From assembly GCA_001599715.1 (NCBI GenBank), contig BCHU01000010.1:1238144-1302143 (forward strand): a stretch of 64,000 nucleotides of DNA, given 5' to 3'. The translations under genes and the position numbers were made by a program. The DNA comes from Phaeotremella fagi. Its lineage: Eukaryota; Basidiomycota; Tremellomycetes; Tremellales; Phaeotremellaceae. The notes under the pieces were generated by a model, which saw nothing but the letters and a program-made list of their open reading frames with translations, did not search any database and was not told the DNA's origin. Position 1 is the stretch's first letter; the number at the start of each line of letters is the position of its first letter. Below, piece after piece: positions 12,368 through 24,541 of this stretch.

Positions 12368-14406
12368 TTAAACATCGACGACAACACGACCTGGGACTGG
12401 GTTACCGACTTCAGCGATATCTTTTTCGTTCTCATCCAAGAGCTCAGCTGTGACACCTTCAACATGTTGGGTTTCTGGTTTCTCCTCTTCAAGTGTCTTT
12501 TGAACACCGAATTCAGCGGTTTCATCTGAGTTTTGGGTTAGTCCATAGTCTTTAATTTGCATGCATTACGACTCACCTCTGATTTTGAATTGCTTGAATT
12601 TTCTTGTTGGGACCCTGTTGGCAAACAAGATGTCGAGTTCAGCGAAGGAAAAGCCACCTGTTTCTGGGAGTCTGAAGAAGGTCCAGGTTAAACAGATGAG
12701 ATTGCAGCCTAGGAAGTACATCAGTTTTGAACGACCCATGTGAATATATTCACTCACCCAACCAGAACAAAGCAGACTTTGCTCCCCAATTCCAACCTGA
12801 TGAATCGGTGGCAATCATACGAGCTCTGAGTTGGGTACCGATAATAGCAGAAACTAGGTAGAAGAAACGACCCAAGACAATTGATCTTGATCTCAATCTT
12901 GATGCTGGGAGTTCACCGACGATTGAGTAACATACTGGACCGAGGGAGAAATGGAACATCAAGTTGATCATCACCAGTAGAGCACCCATTGCGTTTAGGA
13001 CTGGTGTGGTAGCTGGGACGAAACCCATTATTCCGATTGGAAGGAGACAAGCACCGACAGACAAGATACCAAAGAGATAGATTGGTCTTCTACCGAATCG
13101 TCCAAGAGCTACCCATGAGCTATAGGTTAGCGAAGGTTCACTTGTCAAGACTTACATCATAACACCGATAATAGCCATAGCAGATAACACCAAGTTCAAG
13201 TTGAAAGCAGCAGCGACGGACATACCAGCCTCTTCAAGGAATTCAATAGTCAAACCAGTGATGATGTTACCGTTCCACAATTGAACACCCCAAACTCCTA
13301 ACATGATTTCAGTTCTTCGTCTGTTAACACCGGTGAACATTTCTTTCCAACTACCGTTTGAAGCTTCGATTTTTTCAAGAGCATCAGTGTGTCTCATGAA
13401 AGCGACAAATCCAGCTGCTTCCTTTTCGTCGTAGAAGCCTGGTCGAGCACAACGGGTGATTGTCTTTTCGGCATCTTCGTATCGTCCAACACGAGTTAAC
13501 CACCATGCACTTTCTGGTGCGAAGAAACAACCAGTCGCGAGGGGAACTGGCCAAACCCATTGGAGGATGTATGGGATTTTCCATCCGTATGGTCCACTAA
13601 GACCTGAGGTGGCTTTGAGTACACCTGATGAAATGAAACTACCACCACCGTAACCGATTGAAGCGAAGGCGTTAAGGTAACCTCGAAGTTGGATTGGACA
13701 GATTTCAGCAGCGTAAGCGGTAGACAAAGTTTCTAAACGTTAGCTCAGAGTGCATGACGTCGACTCACGGAACATTCCCCATGGGATACCCATAGCCAAC
13801 TCAGCGACGAGAAGCATGTTCAAGCTGACGGCGAAGACGGCCAAAAAGATCGTGGCAGTCATGAGAATCATACCACCGATGAAAGCTTTCTTGGAACCAT
13901 ATCTTTCTTGAGCCCAACCGTTGATGACTAGACCGATTAATTGACCACAGTAGGCGATGTTGGTCAACTAGAGCGAAATCAGTCAGACCCCTTTTCAGGT
14001 TTCAGTTTAAACTTACGCCACTCTGGTAATTGGCTGAGATGGTGAGTTTACCGTTGACTTCGATACCGAAACTGTTCAAGAACGCTGGCAGACCAAAGAA
14101 AGAGTTGATCTAGTGAATGTCAGCAGTGACCAAGTATCGTTAAATCGAAAACAAAAATTTGAAAAAACCACTTACAACTGCAGTATCATAACCTTCCATG
14201 AAAAGAGCACTGGTGAGGAAAATACTCCAACAAGCAGCTCTCCAATGATTCTTCCAAGCTTCTCTGAAAGTTTCTTTTTTTTGTCTTGCAACTACTTCAT
14301 AACCGATTCTGATGAGTTCTGGATCGAGATCATGAACGACAGCTCTTAGTTGCTCGTCGGTCAGACCAATTGTATCTGGTGTATCTTTGAAAGTGATTCC
14401 TGGCAT
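12368..14406 (-). CDS. MFS sugar transporter, alpha-glucoside:H+ symporter type
   Basis: About 550 residues with 12 predicted membrane helices and at least five short introns. Motifs include ERYGSKKAFIGG (cytosolic loop 2-3), GIPWGMF followed by YAAEICPIQLRGYLNAF, WKIPYILQWVWPVPL, FFAPESAWWL (PESP-like), LGRFGRRPIYLFG and a final LPETGGFSFAELDILF. The PWGMF...TLSTAYAAEICP and QWVWPVPL signatures are those of the maltose/alpha-glucoside permease branch. The last exon adds an acidic cytosolic tail ending GRVVVDV. It is divergent from a GH105 hydrolase, so its natural cargo may be an unsaturated rhamnogalacturonan oligosaccharide rather than maltose; that is inference. Confidence 0.9.
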
Positions 14407-14834
14407 GGTTGTGGCGAAGGGTGAAAGGGGGAATTTTAGAGATCGAAAAGAGCCCCATGGTTCTTACAATATATACAACAGCCCCACATCAATTCGGAAT
14501 GTGTTTCAACCGTTGATACACCGAACGGTGTATCACCTTGTGTGGTATTGATGCAATAGGCGGCCCGCTGTATACCCTCCCCTTTCATTGTGATCGGTGG
14601 AGTCTTAGAGTTAAGCCCCAACAAATCCCCTCTCCCCTTAAAGTGGCCTAAAATAGTTCTTTCAGGTACCGGACCGCTGGGCGTGGCGTAATCCAATGTT
14701 ACACCATATGAAAACCGATGACATTCGGCGTAGCCATTGTACCGTAGTATCTTTGTACCAAATGTCACCGAGCAACTTATCGTGAAACATTCTTTCAAAC
14801 TTTTGTTCTGATCCCACTATAAACGAAATCGAAA
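14407..14834. promoter_or_regulatory. Shared transporter/GH105 promoter with perfect palindrome
   Basis: This 428-bp divergent promoter holds a perfect inverted repeat at 14514-14535: arms TGATACACCG and CGGTGTATCA separated by AA. It therefore presents a CCG-N2-CGG pair with 10-bp arms. A second site, CCGGACCGC, lies at 14669-14677. Both look like binding sites of Zn2Cys6 regulators. Confidence 0.65.
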
Positions 14835-16111
14835 ATGTCTTTGACCTATACTCGAGCTGAAGAAATCATAAGACTCCTCACTGACGGTCTTGTCACCATC
14901 AAAGATGAGACTGGGGAGTTTTTACTCAAATGTGAGTCAATTCACTTTGCTCAAACTGACGGTCCAGTGAAAGATGGTAGTATTATCGATACCAAGGGAT
15001 GGCAGGGATGGGAATGGACCCATGGTATTGCGTTGACAGCTTTATATCATGTAAGTTTACAAGGCGATTGAGCTAATGTTAGCACACCACTATCGATCCT
15101 TCCGCTGCGTCTGCGCAATTTTCCAAGAAAACCGCGTTAGACTGGTTCGAACTTCAATACAAGTTGTCTGAAGGTAAAGGTGCACCTAAAAACATCAACA
15201 CCATGTCACCGTTCTATAGTCTTGCCGCTATGCTTAATGACGGCAGTGTCAAGGATGAACGTTGGTTGAAATGGTGTGATGAATGGGCTGAATGGGTGAT
15301 GAAAGAACTTCCTCGTACTGAAGAACGTGGTTTCCAACATAGTATGTTTCATGATGAACTTTGCTGACATCAGTGACGTATGCCAACATGCATCACAACG
15401 ATCTCTGGGATGACACTTTGATGATGACGGTTATTCCTCTCGCTCAAATCGGTGTTCTGCTCAAACGTCCAGCTTACGTCGAAGAGGCCAAATACCAATT
15501 CTTGCTACATATTAAATATCTAGCAGAAACAGTTTCAGGTCTTTGGTATCACGCATGGACTTTTACTCCAGGAACTGATGTCGTCGGTCACAACTGGGCT
15601 AAAGCACTTTGGGCTCGTGGTAACTGTTGGATCACAGTTTCGATACCAATCTTCCTCGAAATCCTCGGTGATCAACTTGATGAACCTGTTAAATCAATTT
15701 TGGTAACGACTCTTCAAAGACAGATTGACGCTTTGTTGAAATATCAAGATCCTTCTGGTCTTTGGCATACGCTTTTGCCCGATCCCACCAGTTATGTTGA
15801 ATCCAGCGCTACAGCAGGTTTCGCTGCGGGTATCTACATGGCTTTACGTTTGGTGAGTGGGTTCAAAGAGGGAGCTAACGGACTAGGGTTTGATTCAAGG
15901 TGAAAAGTATCAAAAATGTGCAGATCTCGCCATGAAGGGGGTTATCGACTGTATCCATCCTGACGGTCAGTTGGACCATGTTTCTTTTGGAACTGGAGCT
16001 GCAATGGATTTGGAGCATTATAAGAAGGTCAAAGTTACTCCCATGCCATATGGTCAAGCTTTAGCCGTTTTAGCTCTTGTAGAGTGGGAGAGGTTATCCG
16101 GTCATAGATAG
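14835..16111 (+). CDS. GH105 unsaturated rhamnogalacturonyl hydrolase
   Basis: Four exons (introns of about 32-35 nt) give about 390 residues. Family stretches are WQGWEWTHGIALTALYH, NMHHNDLWDDTLMMTVIPLA (probably including the catalytic Asp), GLWYHAWTF, HNWAKALWARGNCWITVSIP and GTGAAMDLEHYKK. These fit the (alpha/alpha)6 barrel of GH105 (YteR-like), which hydrates and cleaves the delta-4,5-unsaturated uronyl end left by pectin lyases, releasing rhamnose. There is no signal peptide, so the enzyme should act inside the cell on imported oligosaccharides; this fits the divergent MFS carrier. The released rhamnose could feed LRA1/LRA3 some 8 kb away. Confidence 0.9.
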
Positions 16112-16285
16112 ATAGATAATGAATGCATAGATGTCCAGTTTTCAATGGCCCACGTTGTCGATGAACGCAGCAAGGAGCAGACACAAGGAAGTGCTGATCA
16201 AGGGGTCGGCGGATCTTCTTTCCGTCGCTCTATACTGTGGGTATAAATAACCATGAATGTTGTCAACTCCTTTCAATCAACAATC

Positions 16286-17192
16286 ATGGCTCGACCTATG
16301 CAAGACTGCGCTATTCTTTTCGTGAGTTGATCATAACGGACATCGCTGACAGCAGGGAGACTCTCTGAGTGAACTCCAAGTTGTTCCCGACTCGATGCAA
16401 CAAAGATTCTCAGCTGCTTATGCTCGAAAACTGGATATCCTCAATCGAGGTTATGGAGGATACAACAGTCGATGGTGTAGAATCCTTCTTGATCAGTTCT
16501 TTGCCAAGAAGGAAGATGCTGGTCAAGTTCCAGTTGTTCGTTTGATCACACTATGGCTCGGTACCAATGACGCTTCGATACCACCTATACCAACTCATGT
16601 CCCCTTGTCAGAATTTGGTCCAAACTTGGAATTTATTCTCGAAGCTTTCACTTCAACTTCTTCACCGTATGCTGTAGCGCATACACCGGGTCTGAATATC
16701 GTTCTAATAACCCCTGGTCCGGTAGAACTATCAATGGTTCCACCTGAAAAACAGATACCTGAACGTGTCAGTCGAGCTAAAGATTATCGTGATGTGGTTC
16801 TAGAGGTTGGGGCGAAATTCAAAGCTAAGGAGAAAGAAGGGGGAAATTGGAAGATTGCGACGATTGATATGTGGAGTGCGCTGCATGCTGCTGGAAAAGA
16901 CGACATGACTCCTTTCTTCACGTAAGTGGTTACAAAGACTTGACTGACATTTAGTGATGGTGTTCATTTGAATACCCCTGGATATCAAGTACTCTGGGAT
17001 GAATACATGAAGATTGTCAAGACTGAGTTCAAAGGTCGTGGGATTGATCCCACCGATCTTGAAGATTTACCTCCAAGAGTTCCATGGTTAGTTTCGTTGA
17101 GAATCACGCTAATGTACAGGCGAGATCAGATTTTTTACGACCGACCAGAAACTATCATTGACTTGATGGCTCTACCTAAGATCAGGCAATGA
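16286..17192 (+). CDS. SGNH/GDSL esterase (isoamyl acetate-hydrolysing esterase-like)
   Basis: Four exons with introns near 33 nt give about 265 residues. Block I is LFGDSLSE (nucleophile Ser about residue 15, spliced across intron 1), block II Gly lies in NRGYGGYNSRW, block III is GTND, and block V is DGVHLNTPGY with the catalytic Asp and His. This is the IAH1-type SGNH hydrolase layout, a cytosolic esterase acting on acetate esters. It follows GH105 in the same direction by 174 bp, so it may deacetylate imported pectic oligosaccharides; that is inference. Its stop is only 47 nt from the convergent stop of the next gene. Confidence 0.88.
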
Positions 17193-17239
17193 ACGGGAGT
17201 GTATATGCATCTATTTATCACATTGTGTACATATATGAG

Positions 17240-18736
17240 TCATACACCCTGAATCTCACTGTTCTCGTCGGTGATAGTCATACGGAAATCAGGTATTGGA
17301 TCTACAATTAGTTAAATCATGGATTGCGACTCACCCGCATGAGTGTCAACAGGTGAGACCAAAGTATTCGATTGAGAGGGAGTTGCCACCATTTCAAAAT
17401 GCTCTTCATCCGAGTTTCTCATCGATCGATTCTCCCAATAAGTGTCGTGCGCTGAGACTAGGTCCTTTACATCCTCCTTTTCGAGATTTAATCGACCACC
17501 CAAGGCTTCCCATGGGTCCCCCGTAGTTGTAGCAGTGGCGTTTTGCTGGGTACTTCTATGGGTGTATCGGTTGATGTTTGGCTGACGAACGAAACCTGTG
17601 GTGTTATTCTCTTGTGTTGATCGTGGTAATAGGATCTGAAGTCAGTGTTGAGGCATACGAAAACCCACCCAAAATGAGATTGCTGTCGAAGCGAATACCG
17701 AGAAACTACACAGTATGTTAGTTACATCCCAACAGCGACTCACTATCCAATCAAGAACATGAAATCTAGTCCTATATGCGACATGTTGATCTATGTGTGA
17801 GCACAGTTTCATGATATCACATACAGTCTTATGCTCTGTCAATCCGTCTCCAGCTGCTATGAGGAGGACACAAGAGTAAAGTGCTCTGAGGAACGTTCGG
17901 GCAAGACTGAGTTCTGAAATATTAGTTCAATCTTTCTTACACTCACCTTTTATATACATCAATCTGCCTATTACTTCGGGACTCGCACCCAGTCTACGAG
18001 CATCTTCCATGAAACCTGGGAAAACGACCAATACCCAAATAGAGCCAATGAGTAGCATCGTCGACAAAAGACTGCCGCACAGATAGATGTAAATTTCCAT
18101 CTAAATGTCAGCAATTATTTCAAACCTCTCTTACATTTGCTAAATCCGTTGTGATTGACGTGCAGCCCAACACACACCCAGCCGAAAGAGCAGTCAAAAT
18201 TAACCAACTTTTGAACCACGAAGAACTGAACCATGAATCTTGTGATTGTTGACGACACGAGCGAATCATGTATCCCTATAATTAGCGAGGTAAATTGAAC
18301 GTCTTACCCAGTACAAAACCTCCTCTAAATGGATACAAACAAGTGCTATCCATCCGACAGATAATAACCAATAAGATATTCTCCAAACCAAAACTTGCGT
18401 GTCCGACCACAGTTCCCATGGTGTGGGGTAGACTCCAAGATCTGGAATGTAGGTGAAGCCAACTTGATATTTTACTGTTGCTTGGATGATCGTTACGACT
18501 CCAAAGCAGAAACATGCCCCGACTAGCAGCCAGGTCATTACTACAAATGTTAACACACATTCTCGACCAACAGAACTGAAGGTGAGAAGATACCTACTCC
18601 ATCGAAACACTTCACGTCGTGTGAAAACTAGACAACGACCTTTGTCGTAATTGTAGATGTGAACAACTGCGATTGCTGCCATGCATACGGTCATGATCGC
18701 AGCGAACAACGAAGCTGTTGGGGAGGTGTGACACAT
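17240..18736 (-). CDS. Multi-pass (about 7 TM) membrane protein, function unknown
   Basis: Several exons with short introns encode roughly 380 residues. Hydrophobic segments include FAAIMTVCMAAIAVVHIY, MTWLLVGACFCFGVVTII, WRISYWLLSVGWIALVC, SWLILTALSAGCVLGC, LCGSLLSTMLLIGSIWVLV, TFLRALYSCVLLIAAG and LCSFSVFASTAISFWVGF. A hydrophilic C-terminal tail of about 100 residues ends PIPDFRMTITDENSEIQGV, fixed by a final 3' exon. The topology (about seven helices and a cytosolic tail) recalls a receptor or small transporter, but no family signature is recognised. One intron (about 18541-18595) is in frame, so that boundary is unsure. Confidence 0.65.
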
Positions 18737-19602
18737 GCTGTTGTTTAATTATTGGGTAAAACAGAAGACACAAGACGAATCGAGGTGCTACTAGTACCTA
18801 TATAGTCAGATAATTTCAGGAGGTGAATCAAATACTCCTTTGTCCACATGTGGTTCAATGATTTACACATCAATCCAAAACACAATCTTCGTAGCGCAAT
18901 TTTCGTTAGCAACTAATTCTACTCAATTATGTTCCTCCTCCCCTGACTGTCCTTGAAAGGGGATTCAAACAAAAACCTCACACAGAAGGCTTCCTCACTT
19001 TAGGGTATCCTTTCTGGTAGGATATGGTCATATCTGGTCATCCTTAGGAAGGATACGATCGACTAGCTCGAAATGTGTCCAGCCCCAAGTCCTTTGTGTA
19101 TCTTATACCCCTGCCTAATGTCAGTACTACCTTTGGTCATCGTTCGGATTCAAATAGAAAACTTGGTAATCAATGTCACCAACAATTTGGGATAGCTCAG
19201 ACAAGATGCCAAAGCCCTTAGGAATCAGGAACACGAAAACAAACTCCCCTGCCTTGTGCTTCATTATTTCACGGTTGAATATCTCACTGTACCGTTCATT
19301 GCTACCAGACGACAACTTTGATAAGGCACTGGTAATTACAACAAGTCGGACTCCTCACTTGAACGGCACATTGTTCATCGACTCTCACTTGGTACAGCTC
19401 TTCATTGTTCTCACAGACTGCCAAACTCAAAGAACTGCCAAACATGAACCGCCAAACCCATGATTTCGGTCAGCGTCGGTTCGGGCCGTCCAAAAGGTGG
19501 AGGAAGCCCATGAAGTGGATACAAGTTGGTGTGTGTACAAATTCATACTGAATCTCAATTGTTTGTCCCCTTTTAACTCAACATAATATCTCATAATCCA
19601 AC
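18737..19602. other. Long divergent intergenic region with nested inverted repeats
   Basis: These 866 bp separate the membrane protein and SDR starts. They hold a nested palindrome: outer arms GTATCCTT (19005-19012) and AAGGATAC (19049-19056), inner arms GATATG and CATATC (19021-19034). Near the SDR are CGG triplets (CGGTTCGGGCCG around 19478-19489). Small open frames here look random. Confidence 0.45.
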
Positions 19603-20961
19603 ATGCCATTTCCTTCATTCAAAGCTCAAGACGTATTCAGTGTGAAAGGTAAAGTAGCTATCGTGACAGGTGGTGGTACAGGTCTTGGAAAGGGTGAGTC
19701 AACGCAGCTGCAAGATCCAACTTAGCATCAAGCAATCACCGCTGGTTACGTCGAAAATGGTGCCAAGGTTTATATCACTGGTAGGAGAAAGGAAGTCTTG
19801 GACGCTGCATCCAAAGAACTTGCATCACTTGTTGCGAGTGGTGGAGAGATCGTTACGTGAGTTGATGGACGAAGATCTCGCTGAGCTCTCAGTATCCAAG
19901 GTGACGTCTCGACTAAAGCTGGCTGTAAAGCTATCGTCGATCAGATCGCTGCTAAAGAATCAAAAGTGAGTCTGTTTTAGAGATAAGGCTAAGTATCAGA
20001 TTGATATTATTGTCAATTGCGCTGGTGTCATGCGTGCTTGGAGTACTCCTATCTCGGATCATAACGATCGTAGGTGGATTTGACCGTTTGTCTGTGACTC
20101 TATTAACTCTAGACAGCTAACGAGGTTGAGAGACTCTTATGGGAAGGTGCTGATGAGTGAGTGATTGCTATATGTGAACTGATGTCAGTGACGCATTCAA
20201 CTATTCCAACTCTAGTAAGTCATGGCATCGTCGCATAAAAATTCTCCACTGACATCCGTAGTCAACGTCAACGGTAGGTGCGGATAGACGACAATCACTC
20301 ACCATAAGGTGTCTACTTCATGTCCGCTGCTGCTGTCCCTCTTCTTCGTAAATCGGATCTGCCAAGTGTTATTTGTATCTCTTCTATCGCTGGTTTGGCC
20401 AATCAACGGTAGGTTCTGGTTCTTATCAGGTGACTGATGTCCAGTGCAATGGGTTCTCTTTCATACGGTGTATCAAAGGTAAGTTCAATTTGACCTTCAC
20501 AGCTGATGTATATATAGGCCGCAAGTAGGTCACCCCGTTTGTACACTCACTCACCTAACAGCTATTCATTTGGGAACCTTACTTGCTGGACGTTTGAACC
20601 CGTAAGTCGTTAAACAAGGAACGACTACTCACATCAGTCTCAAAATCCGAGTCAACACCATTTGTCCAGGTATCTTCCCATCTGAAATGACAGCTACTCC
20701 AGGTGAAAACGGCTACGACGTTCATTCAGGTGCAGCCAAAGCTGCTATGCGTTCAACAGTTGGTCGACCAGGTGAACCTCAAGAAATCGTTGGTCCCGCT
20801 TTGCTCCTCGGTAGTGCTGCTGGTGGATACATGAACAACGCCCTTCTAGTTGTCGACGGTGGTAGATTGATGGTGAGTACTGTGGGTGTTTGATTAATTG
20901 ACATTTTCAGGGTGCTGGTATTCATGATGGATTGAAATTGCCCGAGGAAACTTATATTTAG
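19603..20961 (+). CDS. Short-chain dehydrogenase/reductase, tandem copy 1
   Basis: About a dozen tiny introns split a protein of about 305 residues. Motifs: [10 protein letters not shown] (NADP-binding), VNCAGV, CISSIAG (catalytic Ser), YGVSKAA (catalytic Tyr and Lys), [13 protein letters not shown] and LLVVDGGRL. It belongs to the classical SDR group seen in fungal sugar-alcohol or ketoacyl reductases; the substrate is unknown. Exons include a 12-nt one (20262-20273) and a 7-nt one (20518-20524). The 7-nt exon encodes the Ala-Ala just after the catalytic Lys. The next gene is a paralogue in the same direction, 234 bp downstream, with the same two micro-exons. Confidence 0.85.
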
Positions 20962-21195
20962 ATTGAAAGATTTGATCGTGTTGACGAGCCTTGGCGTGGA
21001 TGGTCGCAGGGGAGGAGGTGTGGTGAATCTGTTTGACAGTAGGGAAGAGTTGTAGAAGGAATCTGTAGAGGCAACAGTTGTAGATTGAAGCTGTCAAGTC
21101 AACAGTTCCTTATGCAATTTGAATGACTATCGACTCGAAAACCCACCCTTATATATGAATTGAAAGGTTAGACCAATTTTAATATGTAACGTATC

Positions 21196-22543
21196 ATGGA
21201 TTTCTTTAATGTGACCGGGAAAGTGAGTTGGATTCTCAACATCATTGATGACCTCCTTTGGCATCCTTTACATTCTATACATTTACTGATGAATCTCCAA
21301 GGTCGTCCTCATCACCGGTGGTGGTACGGGGATAGGAAAGATGTTGACCGAGGGCTTCGTTAAATCAGGAGCTAAAGTGTATATCACTGGTAGAAGAATT
21401 GAACCGTTGAAGAAAACTGTCGACGAGTTTACAACTCCACAGTTGTTAGGATCGGTTCATTTGTGAGCTTGGTATACGCAATGCTTGATATTTACTCATG
21501 GAATCGTCACAGCATTCAAGGGGACGTATCCACTAAATCAGGCGTCGACAATATTGTTCAAAAGCTTTCACAACTGGAGACCAAGGTTCGTCTGCTGATT
21601 GCGCTGTGTTGATGATGATAGGTAGACGTTTTGATCAACAACGCTGGTGTTCAAAGACGTTGGAGAGAGTATTCAAAGAACGATCAAGATGATGGTGAGG
21701 GAGTCTTTTGTTGGATGTTGTTGAAGGTTCATTGATGAGACTTGGTGCTTAGCTGCTACAGCGATTTACCGTCAATTGTGGTCTGGGGTTGAAGAGTGCG
21801 TTAGTACCTTGGGCTTAGCTGATTAGATAGAGAAGATTGGGATGTTCAACATGCTAGTGAGTTTCTATCGAGACCCAACTGACCATGCTGTAGTCCATGT
21901 GAACGGTAAGGTAACGTTGACGCTGTTCTCACAACAGGTGTTTATTTCCTCACTTCCTCCCTCGTTCCTCTATTGTCAAAAGCTATCAACCCAAGTGTCA
22001 TTGTCATAGCTTCAATCGCAGGAACACCAAATCAAAGGTTGGTGATAGACGGGAAACGAGTTGACCCATCTTAGAACAGGTAGATCTCTCACGTACGGGG
22101 TTACAAAGGTATGAAAAATCGAGACAACCACTGACATCAGGCTGCTGGTATGTCATGTGTAGTATCAATCTGACCCAAGCTATCCAATGTGCTTCTTTTC
22201 TCGCTGGAAAGCTTGCTCCGTGAGTTGACATACACATTTCATAACTGACGTCCAGTCTCAAAATCAGAGTCAACACCATCCTACCAGGTGCTTTCCCTTC
22301 CGAGATCACGTATGACCAAAATCAAGAAACCGGCGAAATGACTATACGGCCTGGAGTCCAAACTCTGCTGAACGCTACACCAGCTGGTATGTTTATTGGA
22401 TTGTTGTGCTGAATAGAATCTCAGGACGGGCTGGAAAAATGGAAGAAATCGTAGGACCTGCTATTCTTCTGGCTAGTTCTGCTGGAAGATACATCTACAA
22501 CGCTCAGATCTTGGTTGACGGTGGACTGTGCTTGGTGGAGTGA
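21196..22543 (+). CDS. Short-chain dehydrogenase/reductase, tandem copy 2
   Basis: A paralogue of the preceding gene, about 300 residues after removing many short introns. Motifs: ITGGGTGIGK, INNAGVQRRW, VIASIAG, YGVTKAA, NTILPGAFPSEIT and ILVDGGLCLVE. The two proteins share [35 protein letters not shown] and LAGKLAPLKIRVNT, so they arose by tandem duplication. Micro-exons of 12 nt (21894-21905) and 7 nt (22141-22147) match the positions in copy 1. A large divergence outside the motifs suggests the duplication is old. The substrate is unknown; a glycosyltransferase follows in the same direction. Confidence 0.85.
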
Positions 22544-22730
22544 GGCTATGAATGACATTTGTTGAGAAATTAGGGAATCAATCAATGATGACTGAATGAA
22601 GAAGTTAGACAGATAGAGATGGCTGCATTTTACCGTTGTTGTGGTAACTTACATTCAATGTAAACAATCTTTTCATTTCGTCTTGTACATTCATTTTAAA
22701 TGTATTGATATTTCTACTTTCACGACATCC

Positions 22731-24470
22731 ATGGCTTACTTCAAGTCACGTCGAAGACTGTTACTACTGGTAGCGATCATAACATTGACAGTTTATTGGT
22801 TCAATTCACAAGATCAACCTGGAAATTCAATTCAATCCACTTCGCTGCCTTTGATTTCTCTTGTTGCCATATTCAAAGGTACGGAATGGCCCTCGACCTT
22901 GCCTTATCTCTTGGATAGTATACGGAGACAGCCTGATAGAGTGGAGTTGACTTTAATCCAGCGAGGGAACAGTTGTAGTGATTTGAAAAAGTTGATCAAG
23001 GGCGCATCCAACGTTAAAGTGAGTTTGATATTGAACTAAACTGACGTTAGCATGTTTGCCTTTCAGAAAAGAAATGTATGGGAGAGATTAAAACTGTACT
23101 GACAACAGTCTGGAAACTTCATGTCAACTATCTATGTGACCATTGGGGAGATTGCTCCAATTCAAAGAAAGATCAAATGCAATCTGACATGTTGAAGCTT
23201 GGTTCAATCAAGGTGAGACATTGAACAACCAAACTAATCCCCAGGCTCCTCAATCTTACTATCCGATCTTACGAGGAGGCGTGTTTAGGAGCTACATATC
23301 ACCCAAAGCGGTGTTCTGGGGTTGGTGTGATCTAGATATAGTACTTGGAGAGTGAGTTGGATTAATTGCAGCGCTGACCTCAGTTTATCCCGGACATGTG
23401 AGTCGCTGATGATCTTCACTTATATCAGTCCCATACGATTTAGCACTCGACAATTACGACGTTATCGTCCCTACCTCACCTGGACCATCTGCAGGTGCAA
23501 GGCTCGTCTTCATGCCAGGTCATTTAACATTCTTCAGAAATCGACCAGAAACAGAACAGAAATTGTTGTCGTACCCTTCCTTCACCTCTTTCGATGAATG
23601 GGATTCAGACGGTGTTTCTTCGACCTGTGTCGGTGAGTGTTGTAGTTGGAGCCTACTGACGTTTAGAGGAGGCAGAGTTTTCCTCTCATGTGGTTGGAGA
23701 CAACTCGATCAACTTTTTATCATTCACTGCGTTACTGGATCAATCACCTTTGATTCTATCCTCTCTTGGTCTGCATACCGTCCCCCAATCAGAGATTACG
23801 AATGGTGATCTTTCACCAAGACTCAAACGAGCTCTTATGCAACCTAGTACACCAACAGCCCCAAAACAATTTACAAGTGACGGGATGGAAACGTCAGTCA
23901 ATGTCATTCAACAACCCCCTCAAGATATATCTCTCTGGTTCGAGCCGGAATACGCATCGTACTATGAATCCCAACAGGTACCCAAATATGGGCATTGGCG
24001 GCGGTATCTCATGCGAAGGAACGCTAGATGGACAGAGCGCATTGAGCCAGTCTCAATGGAAGGGCCATTGGGAGATTTACGAGGTGCACAGGATTGGCTG
24101 TACGCTCATTTCCAAGAAGAGAAACGTCGTGTAGGTGGATGCTAAGATACGACTAACATTCAGGCTCACTTTCGTAAAATATCACATGGGGCTCATACCT
24201 TCGTATCTGACGACACAGGTACCGCTGGGTTTGATGAAAATGGTGATAGGTTGTTCTATCTACCTGTAGAGAACGAAATCTGCGATAACGAGGGTTGTGT
24301 TTCGCCAGGTAGGTCTCGATAAGTCAATGGACAGCTGAAACATAAACCCAGGTGGTATTCGTGAACAAGACACCGATGGGTGGTTGAAGAGCATTCAAGC
24401 TGAACAAGAGATCAATAGACTATATGTATTATCTAAACAAGCACGACGGGGGCGTCAAGGTAGGTCATGA
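22731..24470 (+). CDS. Type II membrane glycosyltransferase-like protein (DUF6625 type)
   Basis: The start MAYFKSRRRLLLLVAIITLT gives a basic N-terminus and one hydrophobic anchor, then a luminal domain of roughly 480 residues. WGWCDLDIVLGDL contains an acidic DLD motif that fits the metal site of a GT-A fold and resembles the DUF6625 glycosyltransferase group. PSAGARLVFMPGHLTFFRN and a long variable C-terminus follow. Golgi location is inferred. The enzyme may act on surface polysaccharide or glycoprotein glycans. The stop at 24468-24470 assumes GRQGRS; an alternative 32-nt intron would extend the gene to about 24508. The stop is about 70 nt from the convergent gene. Confidence 0.75.
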
Positions 24471-24541
24471 TTTGAACTTCGCTCATCACAGTGCCCACCT
24501 CATCATAACATCTAATTGTCATGCATAATCGTAAAAAACCC

